From Siderastrea radians (Eukaryota > Cnidaria > Anthozoa > Scleractinia > Rhizangiidae): a DNA stretch of 64,000 bases. Below are positions 26,425 through 38,200 of this stretch, in pieces (positions within the stretch are counted from its first letter, which is position 1; every line of letters starts with the position of its first letter). The notes beneath the pieces are model-generated. The model saw only the letters and a program-made list of their open reading frames with translations, was not told the origin of the DNA and searched no databases. Position numbers and translations under genes: made by a program. The stretch covers positions 11,561,801 to 11,625,800 of the forward strand of contig OZ024892.1 in assembly GCA_964017195.1 (NCBI GenBank), written 5' to 3'.

Positions 26425-28630
26425 AGCTGTACAGGAGCCATAATCGGGGACGGAGACCGTAAGCGCGGGGTCCACGCGGCCCCATCGAAAACGACAAATG
26501 TGCTATTTTTAGAAAAAATTGCGCCACCCTCAACGTCATAAACGCGCGTGGCTACACGCAAATTTGCGTACAACGAGGGCGTGCTGGATATGACCAGGAT
26601 GGTTACAGTCGAGGGAACAAGCGCCATTTGATGGCGAAATCTTTTCTCCGAGAAAAGACTGAGCCCACTATTTTCGGCATTTGGCCAGTGGGCCACTCAG
26701 ATATGAATCCTTGAGGCCTCGATCACCTCGAGTGAAATACCAAAAGGGGCTCCATTTTTAAAACTATTTAACCTGAGGACCAGTTTATTCTGTTGCTTCG
26801 AAAGGCGGCTAGCTCTCAACGTGGAAGAAAAAGCAGACCGTTTGAAAATATTTATCAGGACAACTACTTACTCGCTTTTATTAAATTTGGATGACATCTA
26901 TTTTAAGAATTGTTTGTGACGGGTCGCATAGCACAGGTAAGGGCCAGTAATGACTGCAATGAAGTCCATAAGTCGGCTGAACGAGTGGTCTCTGAAATAC
27001 CTTGAGCATGGAATGGATGGGGAAACAAAACTGCCTCTCAACAAACACTGATTGCTATCAACGACAACGATTTCGCCGTCCTGCTTTTACTAAATCCGTG
27101 CGTAATCCGATGTTTGGATCCGACTGGTCACGATTGGCACGCTTATGGATTCAGATTCGTATTCTTATTCTTTTTAATTTTTCACTTTATCACCATTTCA
27201 GTCTTGATAATGATGTCAGCGATATCACAACGTTGCCTGATCTTGCTTTAAGTTTTGTATTTATGGCAAAATACTTGAGCAAATGAGCAGTAGTTTGTCT
27301 TGAAACCAAGAATAATGAGCGCTAGAACCGTATAATAATACTTCAGTTTCAGGTCGGAATTTGTGGGTTTCTTGTGGTTCTTCAATGTGAATTCCTTCTG
27401 GGCTTCAATAATAAAGAATTACAGATGTGTTTGTCTTGGAAGGCGTTTCTTTGTTGGTCATAAACGAAGTCAGTAATACTAACAAACTGTTGAGAGTTAT
27501 TGCGAGAAGAATCAAAACAACATGCGGACGGCTGAAGAAACAACAAGTTTAGCTCTTGCTTTTTCATTTGGGCGTTATTTCAGCGGTTTTTTTCTGGTAC
27601 AAAATTAACCTGGATTAGAGTAGTGGTCATTGGGAATAACACAGAGTTAATAAGGCTTTTAAAACTTTGAAAATGGAGAATTACTTTGTTCTCTGGCCGG
27701 TAAGTGCAAGAAAACTTTCATGCAATCAGCTGTTTTCCACTCCGTTAAGTCAACTTTTTCTTCAGGTTATGCATTAATGTGAATAAGGACGGGACAAAAT
27801 ATTTTAAATCCCACTTCTCTTCGTGAAGAATACTTGCTTCATCACAGTAATCAGCGAGGTGTAAATACATGTCGAAGCACTTTTAATATAAGCTTAATTA
27901 TTTCTTTTCTCGCGCTTTCGTGGAAACCTGTCTTGAATGATGTCAAAACCCCGAGTGAACCGCGTTTAACCCGAGCTTAACTGCCTTATCTAAGATCAGG
28001 TAACCTTCTTTTCTATCGGATCTTTTAACGTGCTTTGAATAACGCTATATTTCAGCCTTGGAAAGCCGTAAAAACTAAATGGTTTTTAATTCAGTGTTGC
28101 GCCCCGGCGAGGTTAATGAAGAACAATCTAACTATGTAATCAATTAAGCTTCAACAAACTATCTTTAACCATTATTCAACAGTAAGGCATAAATTTCAGA
28201 ATTTCCAACAGCCAAACTTCTCGCCGATACTGCCAAAGCATGTCTGGAAGTAAGGTTATGGCCTGCAGATTCCTCCGTGCTAGGGACGCCATGTTTAAAA
28301 CTTGAAAACACTCCTTTCATTTTTGCGCGCGAGTTCGTAGTTCTTTCTGATTGGACAATATAAATCGGAGCTTCTTCGGACCCCGTCGGGCATAGATACG
28401 AAAATTGACCAAAAGAGGTACTTGTTCCCCCGACTGGTTATAATTATTTGATATCAAAATACATAATTGTTTTTATTATTAAAAACGCAATCACTATAAA
28501 ATCAAGAGAGAGAAAAAAAGAGAGAGAAACTCCGAGATAAGAATCGATCGCGATCACATGACTGACCGAAAAAGGCGCCAAAACCTTGCGAAGTGTTGCA
28601 GCGTTTCTTTGCGGAGCTGAATGAATCAAT

Positions 28631-29067
28631 GGCCCGATTTATACTAGAGACGGATCATCCGTCCAGACGGATCATCCGTCAAGACGAATCATCTATCTAG
28701 TATAAACACGGGACGAACTATGATACGAACTATCGTTGCGTCTCGTAGTTCGTCCCGTATTTACACTAGGCGGATAATTCGTCTAAGCGTGACGGAAAGG
28801 CATGGGTACAAGTCAAATCGTCACCTTGAGATCCTGATTTTTGAGTAGTTCGTCTTCTGCCCGTATTTATACAGACAGACGGATCATCCGTCCAGACGAA
28901 TTATCCACGGTAGTTCGTCTGTCAAGACGAACTACCGTGATAGTTCGTCTGGACGGATGATCCGTCTGAAAGCCCGTATTTATACACAGACGAATTATAA
29001 GACGAACTACCGTTCTTTGCCCAAGTTCGTCCCAGACGGATGATCCGTCTCTAGTATAAATCGGGCC
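28631..29067. mobile_element. Nested MITE with perfect 33-bp inverted ends and repeated palindromes
   Basis: Ends start GGCCCGATTTATACTAGAGA and are perfect inverted copies for about 33 bp. AAT stands on both sides (28628-28630, 29068-29070) as a possible 3-bp duplication. The interior is a chain of related palindromes such as GACGGATCATCCGTC and the TAGTTCGTC/GACGAACTA pair. It sits inside the 4.6-kb element, so it is the younger insertion. Confidence 0.8.
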
Positions 29068-30525
29068 AATGAAACTCCTCCGAAGTGAACGTACAAGCAC
29101 AAGGTTTGGGAAAAATCTCCCAATTATGGGTTCTGAAATGTGGTATGTGTTTGATTTTTCCTGAAAATTGTTGTAATCGTCGTTCAAAGAGGATTGAAGC
29201 TGTACGATCTCACCGTTATGGCTGCGGGAGTTCAAATGAACGAGTTTGAAATCGCTCCGTTCGCACAACGCTGACAATGGAGCCATCATGTGTTTGTTTG
29301 ATCGAACTGAAGACAGGATTAATAATTAAACTTGAACGATAATTACTATGCAGCTCACGGAAACAAGACTACGGAGGTGAGGAACATTAGAATTCACCAT
29401 CTTACTTTTTAAACGCAAACCACAAAACGCAGTTTTTCTTAGTTTAGAGCCCGCCGACGGAATGGTAAAAATAACACTTAAGCTTAAACAACTGTGAAAG
29501 CGATTCAACGTATTTTACATGGCATCCGACTTGTGTCTAAATGTCTGGAGCTGCTCAAGGGAACACAGATAGAGCCACAACGAGTACAGGTAAACCAGTG
29601 TCAATTTTGTGTGGTATAACCAAAAAATGTCGCCTTTTCTGGTACTGGATTTGTTCAATGCTTGTTTTTCAGACTGTTGCATGATTTTTGTACTGACTAG
29701 CCATAAAAAGTGTGACAATTATTATTAAATGCTTCTTTCCTATTTTACTGTGCTTTATTTTGTCTTGTCTCGATTATTTCGGAGTCAAAGCCTTCCGTAT
29801 AAAATCTACTGTTTGTGAAATTTTAAGAACAAGTGGTTGACTTGACGATGAAAGAAATTGTAAACAAAACGCTAAGTGCTTAAAATTCTATTTCTACAGT
29901 TTCTTTTCGTCCTAAGAACTCAAGCACTCTGAAACAACTTAGATTTGTGACTCAGTGACGTTCAGTCGTAATTTTTTCTTAATTTTGCTTCGATACAAAG
30001 TGATTTTTCTCGCAGGGTTGCTGGCAGAGAAAACTGAAAAATTAAGCTCACTTTGTCGTTGAAACCCTTGCCGCGTCCACTGCGCTATGTATCCCTTCTG
30101 GGTTCGTAATTTGCCCAGAAAGTAATCTTAATTACTAGGGCAGCATGGAGTTTCACTTCATCTTTCTCCTCATCGACAGAAGTATTTTTTTTTTCTCTTG
30201 GTGTTTTTCCAGCTCTCTATTTTGTCGACGATTGATCACGCACCACGAGAGCATTTCATTGAAAACAAGGCGCGCTTTTCACTATTCTTTGTCTTCATTA
30301 TAAACATTTCGGGCATTCGGTAAAGGCAGGCATTATTTCAGAAAACATACGCTGAGAAATCTCGACAAACATTTTCTTTACTGACTTGGCATTTGAATAT
30401 ATGTTACTATTTTCTTTTGAAGTGGAAAAAGTGACAACGATTTATCAGTGCGTTACTTTTCTTCAGTACGTGCTTGGAAAATCATTTTACACTCTTTGCG
30501 GCTGCCCTTCAATCTCTGTACGTCC

Positions 30526-30852
30526 TCAGAGGAAATTTATATTCGAGATGTATTTTCCTTTTTCTGCCTGAGTCGCCGTCAACTGTTTATTTCGTAGTTC
30601 GACGCCTTTTTTGCCCGTAAAACGTTTCTTCCGGCTAACGGGGAAATCCTCGTCCGACATGTCAGACACATCTTCGCCACAGGATTTTTCTAAAATGTTC
30701 TCACTGCCATCATCGGAATCACTTGTATAATCCTCATATCCAGAGTCACTATCCAGAAAGTTCTCCCCAAGGGCTTGCCTCAAATTAGGACGTGACACTG
30801 ATGACAGAAATTGAATTTATTCATCTCCAACGAAGGTAATTCCCGACGCCAT
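30526..30852 (-). pseudogene. Decayed N-terminal frame of the 4.6-kb transposon
   Basis: Reading inward from the right TIR, ATG at 30852 opens MASGITFVGDE. An in-frame TAA at 30817-30819 interrupts it, then the same frame continues to 30526 with an acidic stretch (LDSDSGYEDYTSDSDDGSEN) followed by a basic RKKRFTGKK motif. An acidic head followed by a basic patch is common at the N-terminus of DNA-transposon proteins. No catalytic domain follows, so the element looks non-autonomous. The transposase family cannot be named from this piece. Confidence 0.5.
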
Positions 30853-31524
30853 TTTGTTTGTTTTTCTCTGCTCGGAGTCCTCGCAACACACACGCGCGTG
30901 TGTCACGCGCGATGGCGCATTTTTTCTAAAAATAGCACATTTGTCTTTTTCGATGGGGCCAACGCCATTAATGAAAATGGCAATTAGTTACGGTCTCCAT
31001 CCCCGATTATGGCTCCTGAGCTGTACGGTGTCCGCAAAAGTCCATCTTAGAGGTTGAGTTTAACTAAAAGGATGAGACCGGTTCAAACTATTTACTTGGC
31101 CGACATACTTAAATAAAATTTGACTAAGAAAGTGGGTTTACAGCAAACCATTTTCAATATTTTCCAACTAACAAGCACTGAGGCCATGCCAGTCAAGTTA
31201 CGAGGACCAATGTGTCAAAATTGGGGTAGTTTTCCCCGCGCTTTATTTCGAAAACGAAGTCGGTGACCCCCCCCCCCCCATTTTTTTGCATTTCTGACAT
31301 AGGTAACTCATTATCTGACTGTAGCCAAACTATGAAAAAATCTGTGTTGTTTTTCGCGCGACATCCTTAAACAGCTGGTTTTGCTAGATAAGCCTTGCGT
31401 AGACGGCGCTTTTACAGCGCGTTTTTGAGATTTCAGTTATAAGCTTAATTTATTCTCAATGCTTCTCAGTTCTGTCTCTCAGTGACTTGTAGCTCACTCG
31501 CAACGGAGCAACAGAAGATCTGTC

Positions 31525-33140
31525 CATGTGCCCTTCTTGTATTACAAATCATCTGAAAAAAATGTTTATTCAAATTATAGACCAATCTCTGTCCTTCCGT
31601 GTTTTTCTAAAATCCTTGAAAAGCTAATGTATAAAAGATTAATTGGTTATATTCGTAAAAATAAAATATTAACTGATTGCCAATATGGATTTCGAGAAAA
31701 CAGCTCAACTACATATGCGGTAATAGAACTTGTTGATAAAATAACAAAAGCCATTGAAAACAACGAATTCACAGTCGGGATATTTCTTGACTTATCAAAG
31801 GCATTTGACACTGTAAATCACGATATTCTTCTAAAGAAACTTTATTTTTATGGTATACGTGGCAATTGTCATGCATGGATAAAGGATTACCTTTCTAACA
31901 GAAAACAAATTGTCAAATATAATCAGACAAGATCATCTGAACAAGTTGTTACTTGTGGAGTTCCACAGGGATCTATTCTTGGTCCGTTACTATTTTTAAT
32001 CTATATAAATGACCTAAACAACTCAACAGATAATTTGTCTACTATTTTGTTTGGAGATGACACTAATCTCTTTTGTTCAGGAAAAAATATACAAGAACTT
32101 GAATCTACAGTAAATGCGGAGTTAGCTCGAGTCCAGGAATGGTTAACACTGAATCAACTGACTCTGAATATTAAAAAGTCAAATTTTATTATTTTCAAAT
32201 CACACAAAAAACAGTTGATTAGACAAATGAATCTTAGATTAAGCGGAAATGAATTGCAGAGAGTTGAAGAAAGCAAATTTCTAGGAATTATAATTGATCA
32301 ACACCTAACTTGGAAGAACCACATTGATTATATCACCAAAAAGATTATAAGAACTACAGGTTTGCTTTGTAGGATTCGTTTTTACGTAAACCAAACCCAT
32401 TTGAAAATGTTATATAATAGTTTGATTTACCCATATCTTCATTATGGAAATATTGTCTGGGCCAATAACTACCCCACAAGGCTTGACAAGTTGTTTAAAT
32501 TACAAAAGAAAGTATTGAGAATTATAACGTTTTCACCATACACAGCACCATCACTTCCGCTCTTTACACAGCTGAATCTTTTAAATATATACCAAATTAA
32601 TGATTTCTTAATCGGCTCCTTCAGTTTCAGTCTTAGCAATAAAGTACTTCCACTCTATTTTAGTGACTTCTGCTTAGAAAATGCGCAAGTTCATGAATAT
32701 AATACTAGAAACTCAAAGCAACTTCATAAAACTTATAACAGAACAAATTACGGAAAATATTCGACAAGAAACAAAATAATTGACTTTTGGAATAGAATAC
32801 TTTGTTCATCAAACACTCAGTGTCTTTAAAAATTTTTAAAAAGAAACTGAAACAATATATTTTATCCTTAGCAGCGATAGCTCAGTAAAAATAAAAAATA
32901 AGAAATTACTTAATTAGAGTGATCTTAATATTGTACATGTATAAAATCTTACTACTGTAATCTTACTACCTGACTGATACAAATTGAATGTATTTTTTTT
33001 GATAATTGTTACAAAAGGGGGACTACTTTGTAAAAGCCCGTGAGGGTTTCTATAGTCTTCCTCCCAAGTTATTAAATTAGTATTCATTCTAATGTACTTA
33101 AATCACTTCATGGGAAATAAACATTCATTCATTCATTCAA
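31525..33140 (+). mobile_element. 5'-truncated LINE insertion with (ATTC)n tail
   Basis: The body is the reverse transcriptase frame plus about 300 bp of 3' UTR, ending at GGGAAATAAACATTCATTC and a short (ATTC)n tail at 33122-33139. The 5' end, placed at about 31525, is where the homology to the reverse transcriptase begins abruptly; it is approximate. Confidence 0.75.
31528..32829 (+). pseudogene. Non-LTR retrotransposon reverse transcriptase, 5'-truncated
   Basis: A 433-residue frame covering most of a LINE reverse transcriptase: NYRPISVLP, the fingers/palm motif FLDLSKAFDTVNH, GVPQGSILGPLLF and the catalytic box. That box here reads FGDD instead of the usual F/YADD. The thumb region follows and the endonuclease is missing. 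The C-terminus runs out of frame at 32821: two bases on, another frame continues SLKIFKKKLKQYIL to a stop, which points to a one-base deletion. The clade is probably CR1/L2-like, judged from motif spacing and the simple-repeat tail. This copy is dead. Confidence 0.85.
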
Positions 33141-34157
33141 GATAAGGTATAAAACCACTGCAAAAACCGTGTACGATCAACCTTGCTCAACGTCGGATCA
33201 GAAAGATCGTGATCAGTCAAAATTGATAAAAATATATAAATGATTGTCAAAATGACTACTGCAGGGACTGATCAAACAACGTGAAAAGACTTGACTTACA
33301 ATATTTCCACTGGCCAATACCAGTCGTCATCAGGTTTATTGAGGCAAATCACGAATTTACAGAAATATATATGTAGTAAAACAATGAACGGAAGTTACAT
33401 ATATGACATGGTAGACATGGTATGGTGTGGCTTAGAAATGATAGAAAATAAACAATTTTTGTTTTGCACTATATATAGTTACAAATTACAGTTCATCACG
33501 TTTATTGATGCCTAGGTGGAATATTTCAGGTTTATCAGATTTATACGGGGCTCACATGAGCCTAGCAATCCGATTTACATGGATTGAATTCGCCGGGCTT
33601 AACTTCGCTGTCTCGTCCTCTGTTATTAAACAATGCCTGGGTTACAATGTTAAACTTCTTTCCCAGTTTTTAAAGACATCGCGAAAGAGCAGCTAGAGAG
33701 AGAAAAAGTAACTTGGGCTGCCCATGCTTCTACCACCTACTACAATTTTAAAATTGAATTAAAAATTGTGAAAAAGATTATCAGAATATGCGTAGCGCTC
33801 GAAGCTTGTTTTTTCCTTTACGTGACATCTTCCCTTCTCTCTTGACCATCACTACGGGCCCGCGTTTTGCTGCCCAGCAGAGTACAATAGTTCTAGCAGG
33901 CTGATTTCCACCCCCGTCACACCTCCAACCCGCCCACTCTCTTACTCTACATGTACCTGCGGGCGCGGGGTAAACGAAAACAGGTTTTTTATGGCGTCCA
34001 GTTAGTTAAAAAAAAAATCGATAAAGACGTCCATAAATTGAAAACTACTGGATAAAGCTCACCACATTAAAGTTATTTCACTTTTTTGGCAAATAAGTGA
34101 ATTAAAACAAGACAAAAAACGCCCAGGGAAACTGCAGTGGTTCCATCAGTTGCGCAA
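33141..34157. other. Intergenic DNA, no gene recognised
   Basis: AT-rich DNA with short frames and no domain. Nothing supports a gene or a bounded repeat. Confidence 0.4.
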
Positions 34158-35080
34158 TGCATGGTTCAATTTTACCTGTTACCATCCCCCCCCGGGCAAC
34201 CTCGGGGACAAGTCCAGCCCTTCCGTCCCGGGGGTGGGGAATTGTTTGAAGCCGTCTTGTCCCGGGGGGAGGGGGGCGGGGCAAATCGAAAATAACTTCT
34301 TGTTGTGAAGTACGTCACTTCTCGGTTGACGCCTGACCGCGTGGTGAAGACTGCCTATTTCCATTGACAATCTCTAGAATTTGCAGCAGACTGGTTAGAG
34401 AAGAATAATCTCAAAATTAAAATCTGTATTCGAAGATACTTTTATTTTAAATTGTTAAACGAATGTTCGTTTGATGCGTACTCGAATGGATGGCGTTCGT
34501 CACAAACAAAGAAATATTTCTTCAGCATATTTATGTATATACTAAGACGACTTAAATAGACTCTGTAAGAAAACGGATGCACGGCTTTATATTAAACAGA
34601 GGTCTCAATCCAGTGTTCATTCTTATGAAACAAGCTAAGAAAAACTCAATTTGTTCACGGGCCTCTTGTGCGTATGTGCTTTATTGAGAATAAATCACGT
34701 GGTGAAGACCATTTCTTTACTCGCTAGCCGTATGCCATTATACTTTCTCGATTGCGTTTTTCTTCAGTTTTCTTTTTCAAACCATAGCGTTCATGTTTTT
34801 ATTACATTATACATGTAGTGTCCTTCGTTCAAGAAACTCTAGAAAAGCGTTTAAGTTCTTATCAAAACGTCTGGTTTTGCTATTGTACGGAAATCAATAG
34901 CGTAATCTATGCTTTGTACACAAAACAGCGTATTTGTGGTCAATGAGGAGTCCCGGGGGTTAACTGTCTCTTTCTGCGTGCCCGGGGGTGGGGAATAGAC
35001 CGCCAAATGAGAACAAAATTGCAAATCCCCCGGGGTATGCCCGGGGGGGACATGGTAACAGGTAGAATTGAACCATGCAT
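34158..35080. mobile_element. TIR element immediately upstream of ASPG gene A
   Basis: Ends are inverted copies: ATGCATGGTTCAATTYTACC and then TGTTACCAT followed by a C/G-rich CCCGGG section. Total about 0.92 kb. The target duplication is unclear (CAA on the left, TAA on the right). The base composition and CCCGGGCA motifs recall the element at 733-1854. It ends about 130 bp before the start codon of ASPG gene A, so it occupies the promoter-proximal region. Confidence 0.65.
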
Positions 35081-35197
35081 AATCAAATCAGTCATGACAT
35101 GCACAGTGGTTATCTGACACTGCACGTGACAGATCAGTAAAAGACGCGGCAAGCGGTAGGAAGTACCGGACTTGTCAACGTGGAATAACATTTGTTT

Positions 35198-35284
35198 ATG
35201 CAGCGATCATGGATGTCAAGAGCTCGAAACAAATTCGCGAAACTCGAGTTTTGGTGTTGTATACTGGAGGGACAATTGGAATGA
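35198..35284 (+). promoter_or_regulatory. Overlapping upstream ORF of ASPG gene A
   Basis: An ATG at 35198 in weak context (T at -3) opens a 28-codon frame that overlaps the ASPG start codon at 35209 out of frame and ends at TGA 35282-35284. The main ATG has a strong context (A at -3, G at +4). Leaky scanning would allow the main protein to be made if this ATG is within the mRNA. Confidence 0.35.
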
Positions 35285-38200
35285 AGAAAACAGATGGAGG
35301 TAGAAATTAATTTACGCGATTTCAATGTGACGTTGTTCGTTTGACACGCATAGTTAATCGTTCTAGTTCCTCTCAGACCTCTCGGAATGAAACCGAAGGT
35401 TCATTCATAAGATGTTTTTGTTTATGTTTAGGTTATCAACCAAAAACCGGCTTCCTACAGTCACAGATCAAGAGACTTCCTATGTTGTACGATGATGAGT
35501 ACATGAATGACGACTTGAGAAATAGACCTGCCCACGTCGATAGCAGCAATAACACTTCGAGCAATTCTTCCCTAGAGGAACTAGCCATGCCGTTAAGTCT
35601 TGTTGATTTATTTTGTGTGTTTTATTTGGGTCAATACGAATTACAAAATGCACATGGTTATATAAGTTCATGATCAGGGAATACAAAATTAATGTAGTGT
35701 TTTCAGTGGACGAGAAATGTATTCAAAATGTTAGCTTATTAACTTGTGGATTTCATTGTTATGGTTATTTTGTTGTATTGTGGGAATTTAAATTATGGCC
35801 GTTTTATGCTAGAGTCTAGACGTATTTAACGTCTCAGACGTTAATGTCGTCTGGTATAAAAACGGGACGTATTATTAAAGTAGACGACCAAATAGAAAAA
35901 ACCGAAGATTTTCTAAGAAAAAAACTGTGTTCTATTCTCAGAAGACACTAGTGCGCAAAAAAAAAACAACAACAACAAGTAAACAAACAAACAATTTATC
36001 CACCTGCATGTAAACATGGCAGAGACTTTGCTTAACTGCTTCGCAGCTTCTGAAGTCTTGTTCTTGACGCAGGGCTTGACAAAAACTTGAATTCCAGCTT
36101 GCCCTTTGGCAAGCAAGTCTCAGAATTTGCTTGCCCGAGCCAATTTCCCACTTGCCCGTGTTTAAAACAAATTTCTCAAGCTCAATAATAATTTATAATG
36201 TATGGACAAAGGTCTCAGAAAGTGTTCAATGAGTGCTTGCTCTCCTTCTGTTGAACGTTTTGTTATATAATATAATGTGAGAAATCGTTCACACTAAATG
36301 TGAACAATTTCTCACATTATATTATATATCATCCCCGGGTGAACACATTTTAGCTCCAAATCGTGTAAACACTTACAGGTAAATGACCAGACACCGAGAT
36401 GAAAGTCATCCCGGGATGAAACTCATCCCGGAATGAAATCACTCATGTAAACGGGGCCTTTAAGTTGACATACTTAAACTATAATTTGTTACTTGCCCGA
36501 CCTCAAAATCTACTTGTCCTGGATGACCAACGGGACTTTTGTCGAGGCCTGTTGATGTTTTCGAGAAATAGAAAACATGGAAACACATTGTTTTTAAAAA
36601 TTCAAAATCAGTCAAGGAAGCGGTCTTTGGAAGAAGCACTTGGCTTGTGTGCTGTAGCCAACAAGAAAGGAAGGAAAGGAGATGAACAGAGGGATTCTTC
36701 GTGGTGGAGAAGCGGCGACCTAAATTGGGACGATAAAGTGCTTCAGGGCTAAATTTGTCCTAGTTAAGGGCATCTCGTTTTTATACTAGATGACTTTAAG
36801 TCATCTGTTAAGTGCAACCAAAACAGAGGATGTTAATATCGTCAGATGTTAAAGTCGTCTGACTTATATTCCGTTTTTATACTAGACGTTAATGTCGTTT
36901 TGAGACGATATTTACATCTAAGACAACATTAACGTCTCTCTCTTTATGGCCGAAAAAGCACATTTTGTTTTGTAGGACTAATGTTTTGGCAGGCTGTTGC
37001 TGGCACTGAAAGTAGAATAATTGGACTTAAAATAATTCTATTTCTTTTAGTGTTTTTTTTTACCTTAAAAGATCTTGCTCAAGATTCCTTATTTAAACAA
37101 ATTATAGAGTTCTTCTGTTGAAGGCACTTAATCGTGTGATCGGTTGCCCAACGAAATTGATGTTCACGAAGTTTGAACATCAAATTCCGTGGTGCAGACC
37201 TATCACACATAGGGCCTGAAACATTTTTTACCAATTAACAGTTCATTTATATCGTCCCATAGGTTTCACCCAATTAACTGCCACATTTCTGATCAACAGT
37301 ATATCATCACATGGAGTCCGTGTTTTGTATTACATCAAAGAATATTGCCCAATAAAAGACTCATCCAACATGACAATTAGTGACTGGGTAGAAATTGGCC
37401 TGGACATTAAAGATAATTACAATAACTATGATGGATTTGTGGTGATACATGGCACAGACACTATGGCATATAGTGTATCTGCTTTGTCGTTTATGTTGGA
37501 GAACCTTGGAAAGTCAGTTGTGTTCACTGGATCACAGGTACTCACTTTACTTTACTCTTTGCTCTTATCAACTTTTTATCCTGATGGATGAGGGGGACTT
37601 CCACATAAAAGTGCTCATTGTACCTTTTTGGGGTTAAAATTTATGTTTGCTACTGCCTAGCTTGGTACAGTGGGACCTCTATAATGTATTTTCTGGTTCG
37701 ATGAACAATGGTCTTCAGCCTGGCTATTGTTACAGTAAGACGTATGTGACAGCTAGAACCCCAATATAACAAACCCAATTTAACGAAGTCCTTGTCATAA
37801 GGAACACAATTGGGAGTTTAAGTGGCCGTGACGACGACAGCAATGAGAACATCAAAAAACAATAGGCTTAACGAAGTGAGCAAAACATTATGACTCTCTA
37901 GGTGACTGTGTTATACATTTTGGTGCTCTGCAAAACAACAATGTGAAATGAATAAGTTTTAAGGTTTTAGGTAGAATTATTATGGGAACACAGGATGGTG
38001 AATTTTTCTTTCTCTGCCTGATTTTGAGCGTCTTCCCTTTGAATTCAGATGATGGATAGTTTGGCCACATTAGACAAATTAAATGAGTTGGAATAATCAG
38101 GACGTAGAATAAAAGAACTGAAATACACAATTTAAGTGATGTTTTCCTTTGCATGTTGTCGCCATTTCTTGAAGTCCCTAATCTCTAAACCCAGACTTAA

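Larger units (their letters stand above)
26432..31018. mobile_element. 4.6-kb terminal-inverted-repeat transposon, 7-bp target duplication
   Basis: Ends are inverted copies starting CAGGAGCCATAATCGGGGA. The arms match over about 31 bp, diverge, then match again over roughly 48 bp (GGCCCCATCGAAAA ... GTGCTATTTTTAGAAAAAA), so each TIR is about 100 bp (26432-26533 and 30917-31018). The perfect duplication AGCTGTA lies at 26425-26431 and 31019-31025. Both subterminal regions are rich in GCGCGTG hairpins. A broken minus-strand frame starts just inside the right TIR, and a 437-bp MITE is inserted at 28631-29067. The superfamily is undetermined: a 7-bp duplication would fit P-like or Dada-like elements. 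Confidence 0.8.

Noticed and set aside
26418..26696. 92-residue minus-strand frame at the left end of the 4.6-kb element
   Set aside because: It runs through the terminal inverted repeat itself and has no recognisable domain.
28640..29060. Regularly repeated palindromic units resembling a CRISPR-like array
   Set aside because: Units are not evenly spaced, lack unique spacers, and are enclosed by perfect terminal inverted repeats in animal DNA, so a MITE explains them.
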